From: Flavobacterium hydrocarbonoxydans
GTDB lineage: Bacteria > Bacteroidota > Bacteroidia > Flavobacteriales > Flavobacteriaceae
DNA: 64,000 nt
Assembly (NCBI RefSeq): GCF_009789235.1
Contig: NZ_WSTB01000002.1
Location: 124,001 to 188,000 of the forward strand
Direction: 5' to 3'
The notes under the pieces are model-generated. The model made no database searches and was not told the origin of the DNA. It saw only the letters and a program-made list of their open reading frames with translations. Below, one piece after another: positions 51,901 to 60,034 of the stretch (position 1 is the stretch's first letter; each line of letters opens with the position of its first letter). The translations under genes and the position numbers were made by a program.

Positions 51901-53857
51901 TTTTTCATTACAATCTGATGATAAAACAAAAGGAATTTTAATCTCGCCTTACCTGGCCGATTTTGACAGCAACAAAAAAGTGAAATTCTGGCTTAATGTT
52001 GGCGGAATTGATTTGTTTGCCAAAAACAGTACGCTTATCATCGGAACAATCAAAAACCCATCAGACATCAGTACTTTTGAGCCTTATCAGTCTATTTCGC
52101 TTGACGAACTTAGAGAGTATCCTAAATATGGAAAAGAAATTAATGTTGATTTTGCTAATTACACAGGCGACAACAAACAAATTGCTTTTATCTATGAGTC
52201 AGATCCTAAAGTTTCTATTGGCGGTACTCATTTCGTTTTAATAGATAATATCCATTATGATCAGACTCTGCCTTGTTACGAACCATTAGATATTGTTTTT
52301 TCTAATGTTAATAATAATTCGGCCACTATAAAATGGACTTCGAACAATTCGTCTCCACAAAATGTTCAGATAGAATATGGTCTTTCAGGATTTACCAGAG
52401 GTTCCGGAACTATTTTAAACACAGATAAAAATGAAATCGCTGTTACCGGTCTACAAACAGGAAGTGCGTATGAATTTTATTTTAAAACCACTTGTGATGC
52501 TGGAAATTCAATTGAAGCCGGACCTAAAAAAATAGATACGACCTGCGATTTATACGCATTGCCATGGTCAGAAAACTTTAACAGTCTTAGCGCTTACGGA
52601 AAAAATGCGCTTCCAGATTGTTTCAAGTTGTTATCGGGTAGTTTTATAATGCAGGACAAGCCATTAGAGCCTACTAGTAATTACAATTACGACACTGTAA
52701 AAGGGTATGACGATAATACTTTTATGCAGTTTAAAGACGAATTCTCAACAGAGATATTCTCTCCAATGTTTCATTTGAATGCCGGAACAACCTATAAATT
52801 TAGCTTAAAAGGAAGAAAAGCATACGAATACGTTACGCAGTCTGTTGCCATAACAGCAGGTATGGGACAAAACGATTACAACATGCAATACAGATTAAGT
52901 GGTTCAGGTACTCTTTCAGAATACAATTATACGGAGCTTACCTATTATATAACTCCTGTTACTACTGGTGATTACAGTCTTTTTATGGATTTCTACAATT
53001 ATGGAGGAGCCCGTATGATTGCTGATAATTTTGAATTTAAAGAAGGTTACGCCAGTTCTTTAAAAGGAGATGGATCAACATTAAAATATGATTTCCAGAC
53101 GCCTCTTACCGGTGAAATAGTTTTTGAAGGTTCTACTTATAATAGTAGTTCGGTTGCTGAAGATCCTGAAGATGCAAACAACAAAGTAGTCAGAATGCAA
53201 GGAAATGCGTATAACGATGAATGGAAAATAACTTCGAATACCGACAAGAAAACTAATTCGAGCTCAGCATCAGAGCTTATTTGGGAGAAAAATCAAAACA
53301 GCATTACCAAAATTAACATGAAAGTTGATGCTAAAAATGCCACTGCTTTATTCATGCGTTTCGATTTGAAACAAACTTTTGTAGCCTCAGCTAATGAATC
53401 AATGTTTAGAGTTGTGGTAAACGGAAATGTTTTAGGTGATGTAATTCAGCCTTCTTCCAACAATGGAGATGCGTATCAGAATTATGTTTTTGACCTGACT
53501 CCTTATGTTGGATCTGATATTAGAATCTCATTACAGCACCTTGGAAAATCTCAAACGGGAGACAATGCCTTTTTGGATAATCTGACCTTTAATAACGAGG
53601 CAACTTTGGCAGTTACAGAAAATAACTACACTGCTTTTAAATTTTATCCAAATCCTGTAGAAAATATTTTAAATATAGAAAGTAATTCAATAATTTCGAA
53701 TATCAAAGTATATAACATAAATGGACAATTGCTTTCATCAACAAAACATTTAGATTCAAAAGTAAATTTGGACTTTAAAAAATATCCGGCAGGCGTTTAT
53801 TTAATTAATATGACGTCAGAGGAAAGAGTGGAAACCTTTAAAATCATCAAGAAATAA
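48983..53857 (+). CDS. Giant T9SS-secreted protein with fibronectin-III-like and jelly-roll modules
   Basis: A 1624-residue protein from the ATG at 48983; an upstream in-frame ORF overlaps the oxidoreductase and is rejected. Signal peptide about 1-19. At least four Fn3-like units carry the signature W-x-I/F-EYGPxGF..GxGT (for example WQFEYGPVGFLPGTGT, WQIEYGPKGFAHGSGT and WDIEYGPKGFTEGTGT). They alternate with choice-of-anchor/jelly-roll units ending IDDFSYD-like and carrying KIKFWL...LIIGTxxDPxDxSTF. The C-terminus is a type A sorting domain (FKFYPNPVENILNI...GVYLINM...KIIKK). Exported by T9SS and probably surface-attached or secreted; likely adhesive or glycan-related. Confidence 0.9.
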   Translation: MQKTTLVILFSLFSLFFSQANPKPTFKSFDINFDVTVSLIGEVMVEYHDYNPLVTYDWQFEYGPVGFLPGTGTSQTISGIDFYRFNIDPLKKYEFRVRERHLDGVNLVWGAWSQTKTVFATSDKVYSVGYTTDFNNQKESELEWRGYVYNNRYAFVGISTGENHSDSDEKGSSGEMSNTNYDDNGHVAFISPKFNDLATDRKIKFWLTNFYTDEELLVGTMSDPSDLNTFHLLSEVTYKSGADWNLETVYFNNYNGTDEYVVFLYKPKYSGVNSYINIDDFSYETASNCFNLTDFKISDIKENSAQISFVGLNQDNFQVSLTNVTKRTTQVFNTTSSPFDLTNLSGNTDYEVKVRANCIDDLFSNWTTPIQFKTPCITVTDGYSNSFEGADYFDLCWNTIATGAVVSKDSEDLPWFNEPLPKTGTKKIVMRTHSASSTQKAFLITPYVTDLDADKRIKFSLLAYDTYDGYNTNSLTIGTMSDPADASTFIALKTISPTEMNEIDNPYKSNLWKEHTVYLDNYQKSNNHQYIAIKQNSEGTGTFCIDDFSYDTAPACLEPLNPKTIDFEYDSATVTWENYKPASEWQIEYGPKGFAHGSGTIVNATASPFKITESVSDDTEYDFYVRAKCGSDYSNWSDKGYFRTKCLGLTAGYNEDFETAEFEKQGCWTRVTPYVYQRYWTKDRFIKVNIQKAGGTGAKSGLRSMILSNTLDAPFPAGTGQKADRVVLVSPRLKDFDHYKKINFWMVSPKETYNQDVELIIGTLSDPEDYSTFTPYTTIKIPVENLATWLNYEVDFSNYYGTDKFIGFKHAVKNYNLRRFVIDDFSYLENDCPKPSNLGARQSGTNSVTLDWKDNNSKKQSDSWDIEYGPKGFTEGTGTIINVKTNPYTLEGIDSNTFEYRVRTYCEVNMPSQWSDPYTFKTTCTKTAPFAEDFDQYPTNVMVIPYFCWTTNIYQYSRVYEHNLINVTSAPNVFSLQSDDKTKGILISPYLADFDSNKKVKFWLNVGGIDLFAKNSTLIIGTIKNPSDISTFEPYQSISLDELREYPKYGKEINVDFANYTGDNKQIAFIYESDPKVSIGGTHFVLIDNIHYDQTLPCYEPLDIVFSNVNNNSATIKWTSNNSSPQNVQIEYGLSGFTRGSGTILNTDKNEIAVTGLQTGSAYEFYFKTTCDAGNSIEAGPKKIDTTCDLYALPWSENFNSLSAYGKNALPDCFKLLSGSFIMQDKPLEPTSNYNYDTVKGYDDNTFMQFKDEFSTEIFSPMFHLNAGTTYKFSLKGRKAYEYVTQSVAITAGMGQNDYNMQYRLSGSGTLSEYNYTELTYYITPVTTGDYSLFMDFYNYGGARMIADNFEFKEGYASSLKGDGSTLKYDFQTPLTGEIVFEGSTYNSSSVAEDPEDANNKVVRMQGNAYNDEWKITSNTDKKTNSSSASELIWEKNQNSITKINMKVDAKNATALFMRFDLKQTFVASANESMFRVVVNGNVLGDVIQPSSNNGDAYQNYVFDLTPYVGSDIRISLQHLGKSQTGDNAFLDNLTFNNEATLAVTENNYTAFKFYPNPVENILNIESNSIISNIKVYNINGQLLSSTKHLDSKVNLDFKKYPAGVYLINMTSEERVETFKIIKK

Positions 53858-53926
53858 ATGTATTGCTGATTTTAATTTTGAAAAACATACCTATTTTTGT
53901 TGAATAAAATTAGCAGACTTACAATA

Positions 53927-54694
53927 ATGGCAGCCAAAAAACCAGTAGCAAAAAAAACACCCGCAAGTAAAACTAAATCTTCTCCAAAGAAGTCCAACAG
54001 AACCTTTGGAGAAAAAGTAAAATGGTTTGTGATTAAATCATTGTTGTGGTTTTTTGGTCTCTCAATAGGCTCGGTAATCGTTTTTAAATTTGTACCTGTG
54101 CCTTTTACACCCTTGATGCTTATTAGAGCTATCGAAAACAAAATGGATGGCAAGGAAGTTTATTTTGATCATGACTGGGAACCGATTGAAAAAATTTCGA
54201 TGAATTTACAAAAAGCCGTAATCTCTAGTGAAGACGGAACTTTTTTAACGCACAACGGTTTTGATTTTAAAGCTCTTCAAAAAGCATATAAAAGCAACGA
54301 ACGCGGACGCCGAATTCGTGGCGGAAGCACCATATCGCAGCAAACTGCCAAAAATGTTTTTCTCTGGCAGGGCAAAAGTTATTTCCGTAAAGGGCTCGAA
54401 GCTTATTTTACCGTACTGATAGAACTTATCTGGGGCAAAGAACGCATCATGGAAGTGTATCTGAACAGTATCGAAATGGGTGACGGAGTTTACGGAGCCT
54501 ATGCCGCAACAGAACATTGGTACCATCGTGACGCTTCTAGTTTAACGCCAATGCAGGCAGCGGGAATTGCTGCTATTTTGCCTAACCCAAGAAAATTTAA
54601 AGCAACAGGATCTTCGAGCTACATCAATCGTCGAAAAGAAAAAATAGTTCGTATCATGCGTACTTTAGGCAAAATCGATTATAATGCGAAATAA
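53927..54694 (+). CDS. mtgA: Monofunctional peptidoglycan glycosyltransferase
   Basis: A 255-residue protein from the ATG at 53927 (MAAKKPVAKK); a TTG upstream (53897) would add ten residues. A Lys-rich cytoplasmic N-terminus is followed by one transmembrane helix (about 32-54) and a GT51 domain. The catalytic Glu lies in VISSEDGTFLTHNGFD, the second motif is RGGSTISQQTAKNVFLW, and the fifth is RIMEVYLNSIEMGDGVYGAYAA. No transpeptidase domain, so it only polymerises lipid II glycan chains. Its end overlaps the LpxR gene by 11 nt. Confidence 0.93.
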   Translation: MAAKKPVAKKTPASKTKSSPKKSNRTFGEKVKWFVIKSLLWFFGLSIGSVIVFKFVPVPFTPLMLIRAIENKMDGKEVYFDHDWEPIEKISMNLQKAVISSEDGTFLTHNGFDFKALQKAYKSNERGRRIRGGSTISQQTAKNVFLWQGKSYFRKGLEAYFTVLIELIWGKERIMEVYLNSIEMGDGVYGAYAATEHWYHRDASSLTPMQAAGIAAILPNPRKFKATGSSSYINRRKEKIVRIMRTLGKIDYNAK

Positions 54695-55631
54695 AAAAGC
54701 TTTTTTAGCGCTTTTATTCTTCGCAACAGCCTTGTCTTTTGGTCAGGAAAGAACTTCCGAAATTGGTTTTATCAGCGATAACGATTTGTACACCTCGTCA
54801 AAAAACGATATGTATTACACCAACGGATTAGAACTTTTTTATCGTTTTTTATCTAAAAACAGTAACGAAAAAATAAATAAAAAAATCACCGAATTCAGAA
54901 TCGGACAATATTTATACAATCCAAGATACATTAATAAAGACGCCGTTTCGATCAACAACCGTCCTTTTGCAGGGTATCTTTTTGCCGAAGCCGGACGAGG
55001 TTTTTTTTATCAAAATGAATCGGTCTTAAAAACTGATTTCCAGTTGGGTTATCTGGGTCCCAATTCGTATGGAGAAGAAGTACAAAAAGGTTTTCATAAT
55101 CTTATTGGCTATAAAAAAGTGTATGGCTGGGAAAACCAAATTCATAATGCGTTTGCTGTACAGGGCCATGTTCTTTTTTCAAAAAAAATATTCCCAAAAA
55201 AACACCATGATTTTGTTGATGTTCATTTTCAGTCCGAAGGAAATATTGGAACCATTTTTACAGGCGTTTCTACAGGATTTCTAACCCGAATTGGTTTTAA
55301 AAAATTACTTTCGGTTTACGATTCTAATTTGCATGATGCTTCGGTAAGTGCAGCACCTCAATTTAATGTTCGTGAATTCTATTTTTATGCGGCTCCTTCA
55401 TTAAATTACCAATTGTATGACGCTACGATTCAGGGAAGTTTGTTTAGTAATACCAGCCCAATAACGTATCATTTAAAACCCTTTCGTTTCAATTTAGAAG
55501 CGGGTTTCAAGTACCGACACAACAATCTTAACTTATCTTACACTTTTATCTACAGAGGAAAAGAGCAAAAAAACGATGCTATGACGGGTTACTTTTACGG
55601 TTCCATCCGTGCTTCGTACTTACTCAAATAA
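54684..55631 (+). CDS. LpxR-like lipid A deacylase family protein
   Basis: A 315-residue outer-membrane protein. Signal peptide about 1-20 (LSFGQ), then FISDNDLYTSSKNDMYYTNGLELFYRF, the N-terminal strand pair with the conserved Asn-Asp-Leu and Tyr-Tyr-Thr-Asn-Gly of LpxR. The conserved W/Q region is YGWENQIHNAFAVQG, and the final strands alternate with aromatic residues (YSYTFIYRG type) and end LLK. LpxR removes the 3'-acyloxyacyl chain from lipid A in other bacteria. Activity in this organism is inference. It starts inside the last codons of mtgA, so translation is coupled. Confidence 0.85.
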   Translation: MRNKKAFLALLFFATALSFGQERTSEIGFISDNDLYTSSKNDMYYTNGLELFYRFLSKNSNEKINKKITEFRIGQYLYNPRYINKDAVSINNRPFAGYLFAEAGRGFFYQNESVLKTDFQLGYLGPNSYGEEVQKGFHNLIGYKKVYGWENQIHNAFAVQGHVLFSKKIFPKKHHDFVDVHFQSEGNIGTIFTGVSTGFLTRIGFKKLLSVYDSNLHDASVSAAPQFNVREFYFYAAPSLNYQLYDATIQGSLFSNTSPITYHLKPFRFNLEAGFKYRHNNLNLSYTFIYRGKEQKNDAMTGYFYGSIRASYLLK

Positions 55632-55806
55632 GTACAACTGCTTCTTTATTTTTTTATCTTTTAAAATAAATCTTTTTGTTAAAGTGATTTTTCTTTTAAT
55701 AAAAATAATCTGCATCCTATTTTAGATAGAAAAAACATTCAAAATTAATTTGCAACAATAAGAAAACTTTAATAAATCAATTTTGTGCTACTTCTTCAAA
55801 AAGTAG

Positions 55807-55814
55807 TAATTTTG
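55807..55814 (+). promoter_or_regulatory. -7 element TAATTTTG of the aminopeptidase P gene
   Basis: Matches TAnnTTTG, 29 nt before the ATG at 55843. Confidence 0.55.
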
Positions 55815-55842
55815 AAATTCCAAGTTCAAAAATGAAATAATT

Positions 55843-57135
55843 ATGAAATATCATCAAATAAACAGCGCTCTTTTTGTAAAAAACCGCAAAAAATTCACGG
55901 CAGAAATGAAACCTAACAGTGTTGCCGTTTTTAATTCTAATGACATTTACCCAATTAGTGCCGACAGTACGATGCCGTTTGCACAACACCGTGACATTTT
56001 TTACCTGAGTGGTGTTGACCAGGAAGAGAGTATTTTGCTTTTGTTTCCGGATGCTCCTTACGAAAACCAAAAAGAAATGCTTTTCCTGAAAGAAACCAAC
56101 GATCATATTGCGGTTTGGGAAGGCGAAAAACTAAGTAAAGAACGTGCTTTTCAGGTATCTGGAATCAGAACGGTTTACTGGCTGCAGGATTTTCATAAAA
56201 TTCTGAACGAAATGATGACGTATGCTGACACGATGTACATTAATACAAACGAGCATTACCGTGCGACAGTAGAAACGGAAACCCGTGAAGCGCGTTTTGT
56301 AAAATGGTGGAAAGAGCGTTACCCAGCACACAATGTGGCAAAAAGTAACCCAATCCTACAACGCATTCGCTCGATAAAAGAAAGCGAAGAAATCGATTTG
56401 ATTCAGCAAGCCTGTGATATTACAGAGAAAGGTTTCCGTAGATTATTATCGTTTGTAAAGCCAAATGTTACCGAGTACGAAATCGAAGCCGAACTGGTTC
56501 ACGAATTCATCCGTAACCGATCAAAAGGTTTTGCTTACACTCCTATTATCGCTTCCGGTAATAACGCGAACGTTTTACATTATATCGAAAACAATCAGCA
56601 ATGTAAAGCAGGCGATTTAATTTTATTAGACGTTGCGGCAGAATATGCTAATTATTCCAGTGATATGACCCGAACCATTCCGGTTTCAGGAAAATATTCA
56701 GACAGACAAAAAGCCGTTTACAATGCCGTTTTACGAGTAAAAAACGAAGCGACAAAAATGCTTGCTCCGGGAACACTTTGGAAACAATATCATATTGAAG
56801 TAGGTAAAATCATGACTTCGGAATTACTTGGTTTAGGATTGATTGACAAAGCCGATGTTCAGAACGAAAATCCGGAATGGCCTGCTTACAAAAAATATTT
56901 CATGCACGGAACTTCTCATCACATGGGACTTGATACGCACGATTACGGTTTGCTTCACGAGCCAATGAAAGCCAATATGGTTTTTACGGTTGAACCAGGG
57001 ATTTATATTCCGGCTGAAGGTTTCGGAATTCGTCTGGAGGATAATGTGGTGGTTCAGGAAAAAGGAGAACCTTTTAACTTAATGCGCAACATTCCGGTTG
57101 AAATTGATGAAATTGAAACTTTGATGAACTCGTAA
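55843..57135 (+). CDS. Aminopeptidase P family metallopeptidase (M24)
   Basis: A 430-residue protein with a creatinase-like N-terminal domain (about 1-165) and an M24 pita-bread domain. Metal ligands are in LLDVAAEYANYSSDMTRT (Asp pair), MHGTSHHMGLDTHD (His), FTVEPGIYI (Glu) and IRLEDNVVV (Glu). It removes N-terminal residues before proline (Xaa-Pro). Cytosolic; no signal peptide. The alpha/beta hydrolase of the proline iminopeptidase type starts 7 nt later, so the two may act together in Pro-peptide use. Confidence 0.94.
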   Translation: MKYHQINSALFVKNRKKFTAEMKPNSVAVFNSNDIYPISADSTMPFAQHRDIFYLSGVDQEESILLLFPDAPYENQKEMLFLKETNDHIAVWEGEKLSKERAFQVSGIRTVYWLQDFHKILNEMMTYADTMYINTNEHYRATVETETREARFVKWWKERYPAHNVAKSNPILQRIRSIKESEEIDLIQQACDITEKGFRRLLSFVKPNVTEYEIEAELVHEFIRNRSKGFAYTPIIASGNNANVLHYIENNQQCKAGDLILLDVAAEYANYSSDMTRTIPVSGKYSDRQKAVYNAVLRVKNEATKMLAPGTLWKQYHIEVGKIMTSELLGLGLIDKADVQNENPEWPAYKKYFMHGTSHHMGLDTHDYGLLHEPMKANMVFTVEPGIYIPAEGFGIRLEDNVVVQEKGEPFNLMRNIPVEIDEIETLMNS

Positions 57136-57142
57136 TCGCAGC

Positions 57143-58042
57143 ATGAAAAAGATTCTTTTAGTTGTTTTCCTGCTTGCTTTAGGAAAGACCGTCGCTCAAA
57201 CCGAAGGTTTTTCTAAAAACAACGATGCCAGCGAAACCTATTACAAAACATTCGGAAAAGGCGAACCGCTATTAATCATTAATGGCGGTCCCGGAATGAA
57301 TAGTAATGGTTTTGAAGAGATGGCGAAAACTTTGGCCGAAAATCAGCAAACGATTATTTACGACCAAAGAGGAACCGGAAAGTCGAAACTTGTCAAAATT
57401 GATGCTAAAACAGTTTCGATGAAATTGATGGCAGATGATATCGAATCGTTGAGAAAACATCTTAAAATTGAAAAATGGAATATCCTTGGGCATTCCTTCG
57501 GCGGAATGCTGGCTTCGTATTACGCGACCCTTTACCCAAACAGCATCCATAAACTGGTTTTATCATCGTCTGGCGGAATCGATTTAAGTTTGTTAAAAGG
57601 CAGAAATCTGATTGAAGCCGGTTTAACCAAAACCGAGAAAGATTCGATGAATTACTGGAATGACAAAATCGAGAAAGGCGACACCTCGCATGCTGCAAGA
57701 CTGGCCCGCGGAAGAGCAATGGCGCCTGCGTATGTATATGATAAAAAATATATTCCGATAATTGCCGAGAGATTAACACAAGGAAATTCAGCTATCAACA
57801 GTTTGTTATGGAGCGATATGCAGCAAATGCCTTTTGACTGTGCTCCTAAACTAAAAGATTTCAAAAATCCGGTTTTAATCATTCAGGGAAAACAAGACAT
57901 TGTAGGCAAAGAAATCGCTGATATTGCCCATAAAGCTTTTTCAAACTCAAAAATTGTTTTGCTCGACCATTCCAAACATTACGGTTGGCTCGATGCCAGA
58001 GAGAAATATTTTTCAGAGATTAATTCTTTTTTGAAATTATAA
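57143..58042 (+). CDS. Exported alpha/beta hydrolase, proline-iminopeptidase-like (S33)
   Basis: A 299-residue protein. Signal peptide about 1-18 (GKTVAQ), then NGGPGMNSNGF (oxyanion loop), nucleophile Ser118 in GHSFGGML, acid in GKQDIVG and His in DHSKHYGWLD. The NGGPG opening is the mark of prolyl aminopeptidases. Translationally linked (7 nt) to the M24 peptidase. It is a paralogue-like companion of the 926-1822 protein. Confidence 0.9.
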   Translation: MKKILLVVFLLALGKTVAQTEGFSKNNDASETYYKTFGKGEPLLIINGGPGMNSNGFEEMAKTLAENQQTIIYDQRGTGKSKLVKIDAKTVSMKLMADDIESLRKHLKIEKWNILGHSFGGMLASYYATLYPNSIHKLVLSSSGGIDLSLLKGRNLIEAGLTKTEKDSMNYWNDKIEKGDTSHAARLARGRAMAPAYVYDKKYIPIIAERLTQGNSAINSLLWSDMQQMPFDCAPKLKDFKNPVLIIQGKQDIVGKEIADIAHKAFSNSKIVLLDHSKHYGWLDAREKYFSEINSFLKL

Positions 58043-58134
58043 ATAATAACGGCTAGCAGAAATGTTAGCCGTTTTTGTTTTTTATCGCCATAAATGATTT
58101 AAAAAATTTCCATAAAAATCCTTTTCACAAAATA

Positions 58135-58156
58135 AACTTATATTTCTTATATGGTT
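58135..58156. repeat. Copy of an AACTTATAT..CTTATATGGTT motif
   Basis: This 22-nt block differs at two positions only (TT for CA in the middle) from 2758-2779. Both copies lie in intergenic regions. It is located between the proline-iminopeptidase-like gene and the promoter of the next gene. Confidence 0.5.
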
Positions 58157-58166
58157 TAACCTTCCC

Positions 58167-58174
58167 TATCTTTG
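58167..58174 (+). promoter_or_regulatory. -7 element TATCTTTG before the 58193 hydrolase
   Basis: Exact TAnnTTTG match 18 nt before the TTG start at 58193. It also supports that TTG codon as the real start. Confidence 0.65.
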
Positions 58175-58192
58175 CCTTTTTAAAACATTACT

Positions 58193-58972
58193 TTGAAAAC
58201 GCTTCTATACAAAAATACCAAAATAGCCTACACAGATTCCGGCGAAGGAACTGCAATTGTCTTCCTTCATGGTTTTCTGGAAAACCAAACCATGTGGAAC
58301 GATTATATTTCTTTTTTTTCTGATAAATATCGGGTTATTACGATTGATTTATTAGGCCATGGCGAATCGGATTGTTTGGGTTATGTACATGAAATGGAAG
58401 ACAATGCCAATGTGGTTCACGAGGTTTTAAAAACAGTACACGTCCGAAAAGCAATGCTCGTTGGGCATTCCATGGGTGGTTATGTGGCTTTGGCTTTCGC
58501 CGAATTATTCCCGAAGAACATCAAAAAAATAGTTTTGCTGAACTCAACTTCCAGAGAAGATTCTGCCGAAAAAAAGACAAACAGAAGCCGCGCGATAAAA
58601 GCAGTAAAACAAAATTATATTGCTTTTGTAAGTTTGGCTATTGCCAATTTATTCAGCGAAAACAATCGAACACTTCTGGCTGCCGAAATTGAAAAAGTTA
58701 AAGAACAAGCCTTAAAAACACCGTTACAGGGAATTATAGCTTCGCTGGAAGGAATGAAAATTAGAAAAGACAGAATGGCGCTTTTGCAAGCCAATCTTTT
58801 TCCTGTTTTATTGATTTTGGGCAAAAAAGACCCTGTTTTAAGCTACGAAGAAAGTCTCTCTCAGGTTGATGATACTACTGCCGAATTAGTTTCCTTTGAA
58901 GACGGACACATGAGCCACATCGAAAATAAAGAAGAACTTAAACTTGTCCTGACTGACTTTTTCGGTAAATAA
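58193..58972 (+). CDS. Cytosolic alpha/beta hydrolase, TTG start
   Basis: A 259-residue alpha/beta hydrolase with no signal peptide. FLHGFLENQTMW is the oxyanion loop, Ser93 sits in GHSMGGY, Asp in LGKKDPVL and His in DGHMSHIE. It starts at TTG (58193); no ATG lies in the usual range. The likely chemistry is ester or thioester hydrolysis; the substrate is not predictable. Followed by a convergent roadblock gene with a hairpin terminator. Confidence 0.88.
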   Translation: MKTLLYKNTKIAYTDSGEGTAIVFLHGFLENQTMWNDYISFFSDKYRVITIDLLGHGESDCLGYVHEMEDNANVVHEVLKTVHVRKAMLVGHSMGGYVALAFAELFPKNIKKIVLLNSTSREDSAEKKTNRSRAIKAVKQNYIAFVSLAIANLFSENNRTLLAAEIEKVKEQALKTPLQGIIASLEGMKIRKDRMALLQANLFPVLLILGKKDPVLSYEESLSQVDDTTAELVSFEDGHMSHIENKEELKLVLTDFFGK

Positions 58973-58977
58973 TAAAA

Positions 58978-59010
58978 ATAAAAAAAGCTGCTCAGGTAAT
59001 TGAGACAGCC
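58978..59010 (-). terminator. Terminator of the roadblock-like pair
   Basis: On the minus strand GCTGTCTCA pairs with TGAGCAGC with one bulge (58987-59009), followed by T-run. It lies 26 nt beyond the stop codon at 59036. Confidence 0.7.
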
Positions 59011-59035
59011 GTTTTCATTGGTGGTGGTAAAAAAA

Positions 59036-59410
59036 TTATAATTTTGTTATAATGTCTTTTTTGAATTTTGACAAAGTTGCTCTTGTCAATCCCAAGTTTG
59101 CTTTTTTAGCATCAACCGCCAGGTAAATAAAATAGTTTCCGTCTTCAGAAACATCTATAATGTGCAATTGATCTGTAAGCGTAATCAAAATGTCATTAAT
59201 TTTTTGCTCTAAACCTAATGCTTTAATTGCATTTTGTTTCGCTTTAACAACTTCTAAATTATAAGCAGAAGCCAATTCCGGATCAAAATTTGGATCCAAA
59301 GAAAGTGAACAATAAGACATTCCTGTTTGAATCTCTGTTACCGAAACAGCTATAAATCCATTAACGTTTTCTCTCAAATCGTTTTGAAAGTTTTGTAAAA
59401 AATCTGACAT
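59036..59410 (-). CDS. Roadblock/LC7-like small protein, second of pair
   Basis: A 124-residue cytosolic protein (MSDFLQNFQNDLRENV). Alternating helix-strand pattern with INGFIAVSVTEIQTGMSYCSL (NGFIAVSVTEI seen), then helix, ILITLTDQLHIIDVSE and YFIYLAVDAKKANLGL. This fits the Roadblock/LC7 fold, but the sequence is less typical than the upstream gene. It follows that gene by 18 nt in the same operon. Function unknown; a paired scaffold or GTPase-partner role is possible. Confidence 0.65.
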   Translation of the reverse strand: MSDFLQNFQNDLRENVNGFIAVSVTEIQTGMSYCSLSLDPNFDPELASAYNLEVVKAKQNAIKALGLEQKINDILITLTDQLHIIDVSEDGNYFIYLAVDAKKANLGLTRATLSKFKKDIITKL

Positions 59411-59428
59411 GTTTTAATTGTATTTAAA

Positions 59429-59749
59429 TTAATTATTAAAAACTGAATCTAATTTGCGAAGCAAAAGACCCATTTTACTTAAATCTTTAGAAAGCAATGC
59501 AACGCAGTTATCATCCTGATCTTTATTTGCCACCACAATCCCGTCATTATTCTTAATCATCAATTGTTTAAGGTCGCCATTATTAAGATCTTCAGACATC
59601 TCCAAACTCATTTTCAATATCATTCCAATCATTGCCGCAACATTTCCGTCATATTCTAAATTAACAGATTCGAGAAGAATTCCGTCGATATTAAAAACCA
59701 ATCCCGATTCAGCTCCAGTCTCTTCAACAAGTGTATTTAAATCAATCAT
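59429..59749 (-). CDS. Roadblock/LC7 domain protein, first of pair
   Basis: A 106-residue single-domain protein: IDLNTLVEETGAESGLVFNIDGILLESVNLEYDG (typical LC7 opening, shown in two blocks) then AAMIGMILKMSLEMSEDL, KQLMIKNNDGIVVANKDQ and NCVALLSKDLSKMGLLLRKLDSV. Roadblock proteins in bacteria often work with small Ras-like GTPases, for example MglB with MglA in motility. No GTPase gene is adjacent. It is 18 nt upstream of the second member, so co-transcribed. Confidence 0.75.
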   Translation of the reverse strand: MIDLNTLVEETGAESGLVFNIDGILLESVNLEYDGNVAAMIGMILKMSLEMSEDLNNGDLKQLMIKNNDGIVVANKDQDDNCVALLSKDLSKMGLLLRKLDSVFNN

Positions 59750-60010
59750 ATTGCTGTTTTTGTTTTATAAGAAAGGTCAAAGTTATTTTAATAATGACAA
59801 TTGCCCGATAAACACTTGTTAAAAAAAAACACAGCCTAACACACTGAATCACTTTTATTTATAGTATAATATTTAAGTGTTTTAGAAAATAATAACGCAA
59901 AAAAAATTAACAGAAAAAAGGAATGCTTTTGAAAAAACAGTCTTTTATTCTATTAAATTCATTTGTGCGAAAAACGCTTTTGTAAAACTCAGATTTAGGG
60001 GAGTTTTTAG

Positions 60011-60018
60011 TAAATTTG
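60011..60018 (+). promoter_or_regulatory. -7 element TAAATTTG before a 47-residue ORF
   Basis: Exact TAnnTTTG match 17 nt upstream of the ATG at 60035. It is the main argument that the short ORF below is transcribed. Confidence 0.5.
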
Positions 60019-60034
60019 TAAAAAATTAAGCCCT

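Noticed and set aside
55632..55806. Spacer between the LpxR-like and aminopeptidase P genes examined for RNA genes
   Set aside because: AT-rich with no hairpin stronger than a few base pairs and no tRNA-like or riboswitch features.
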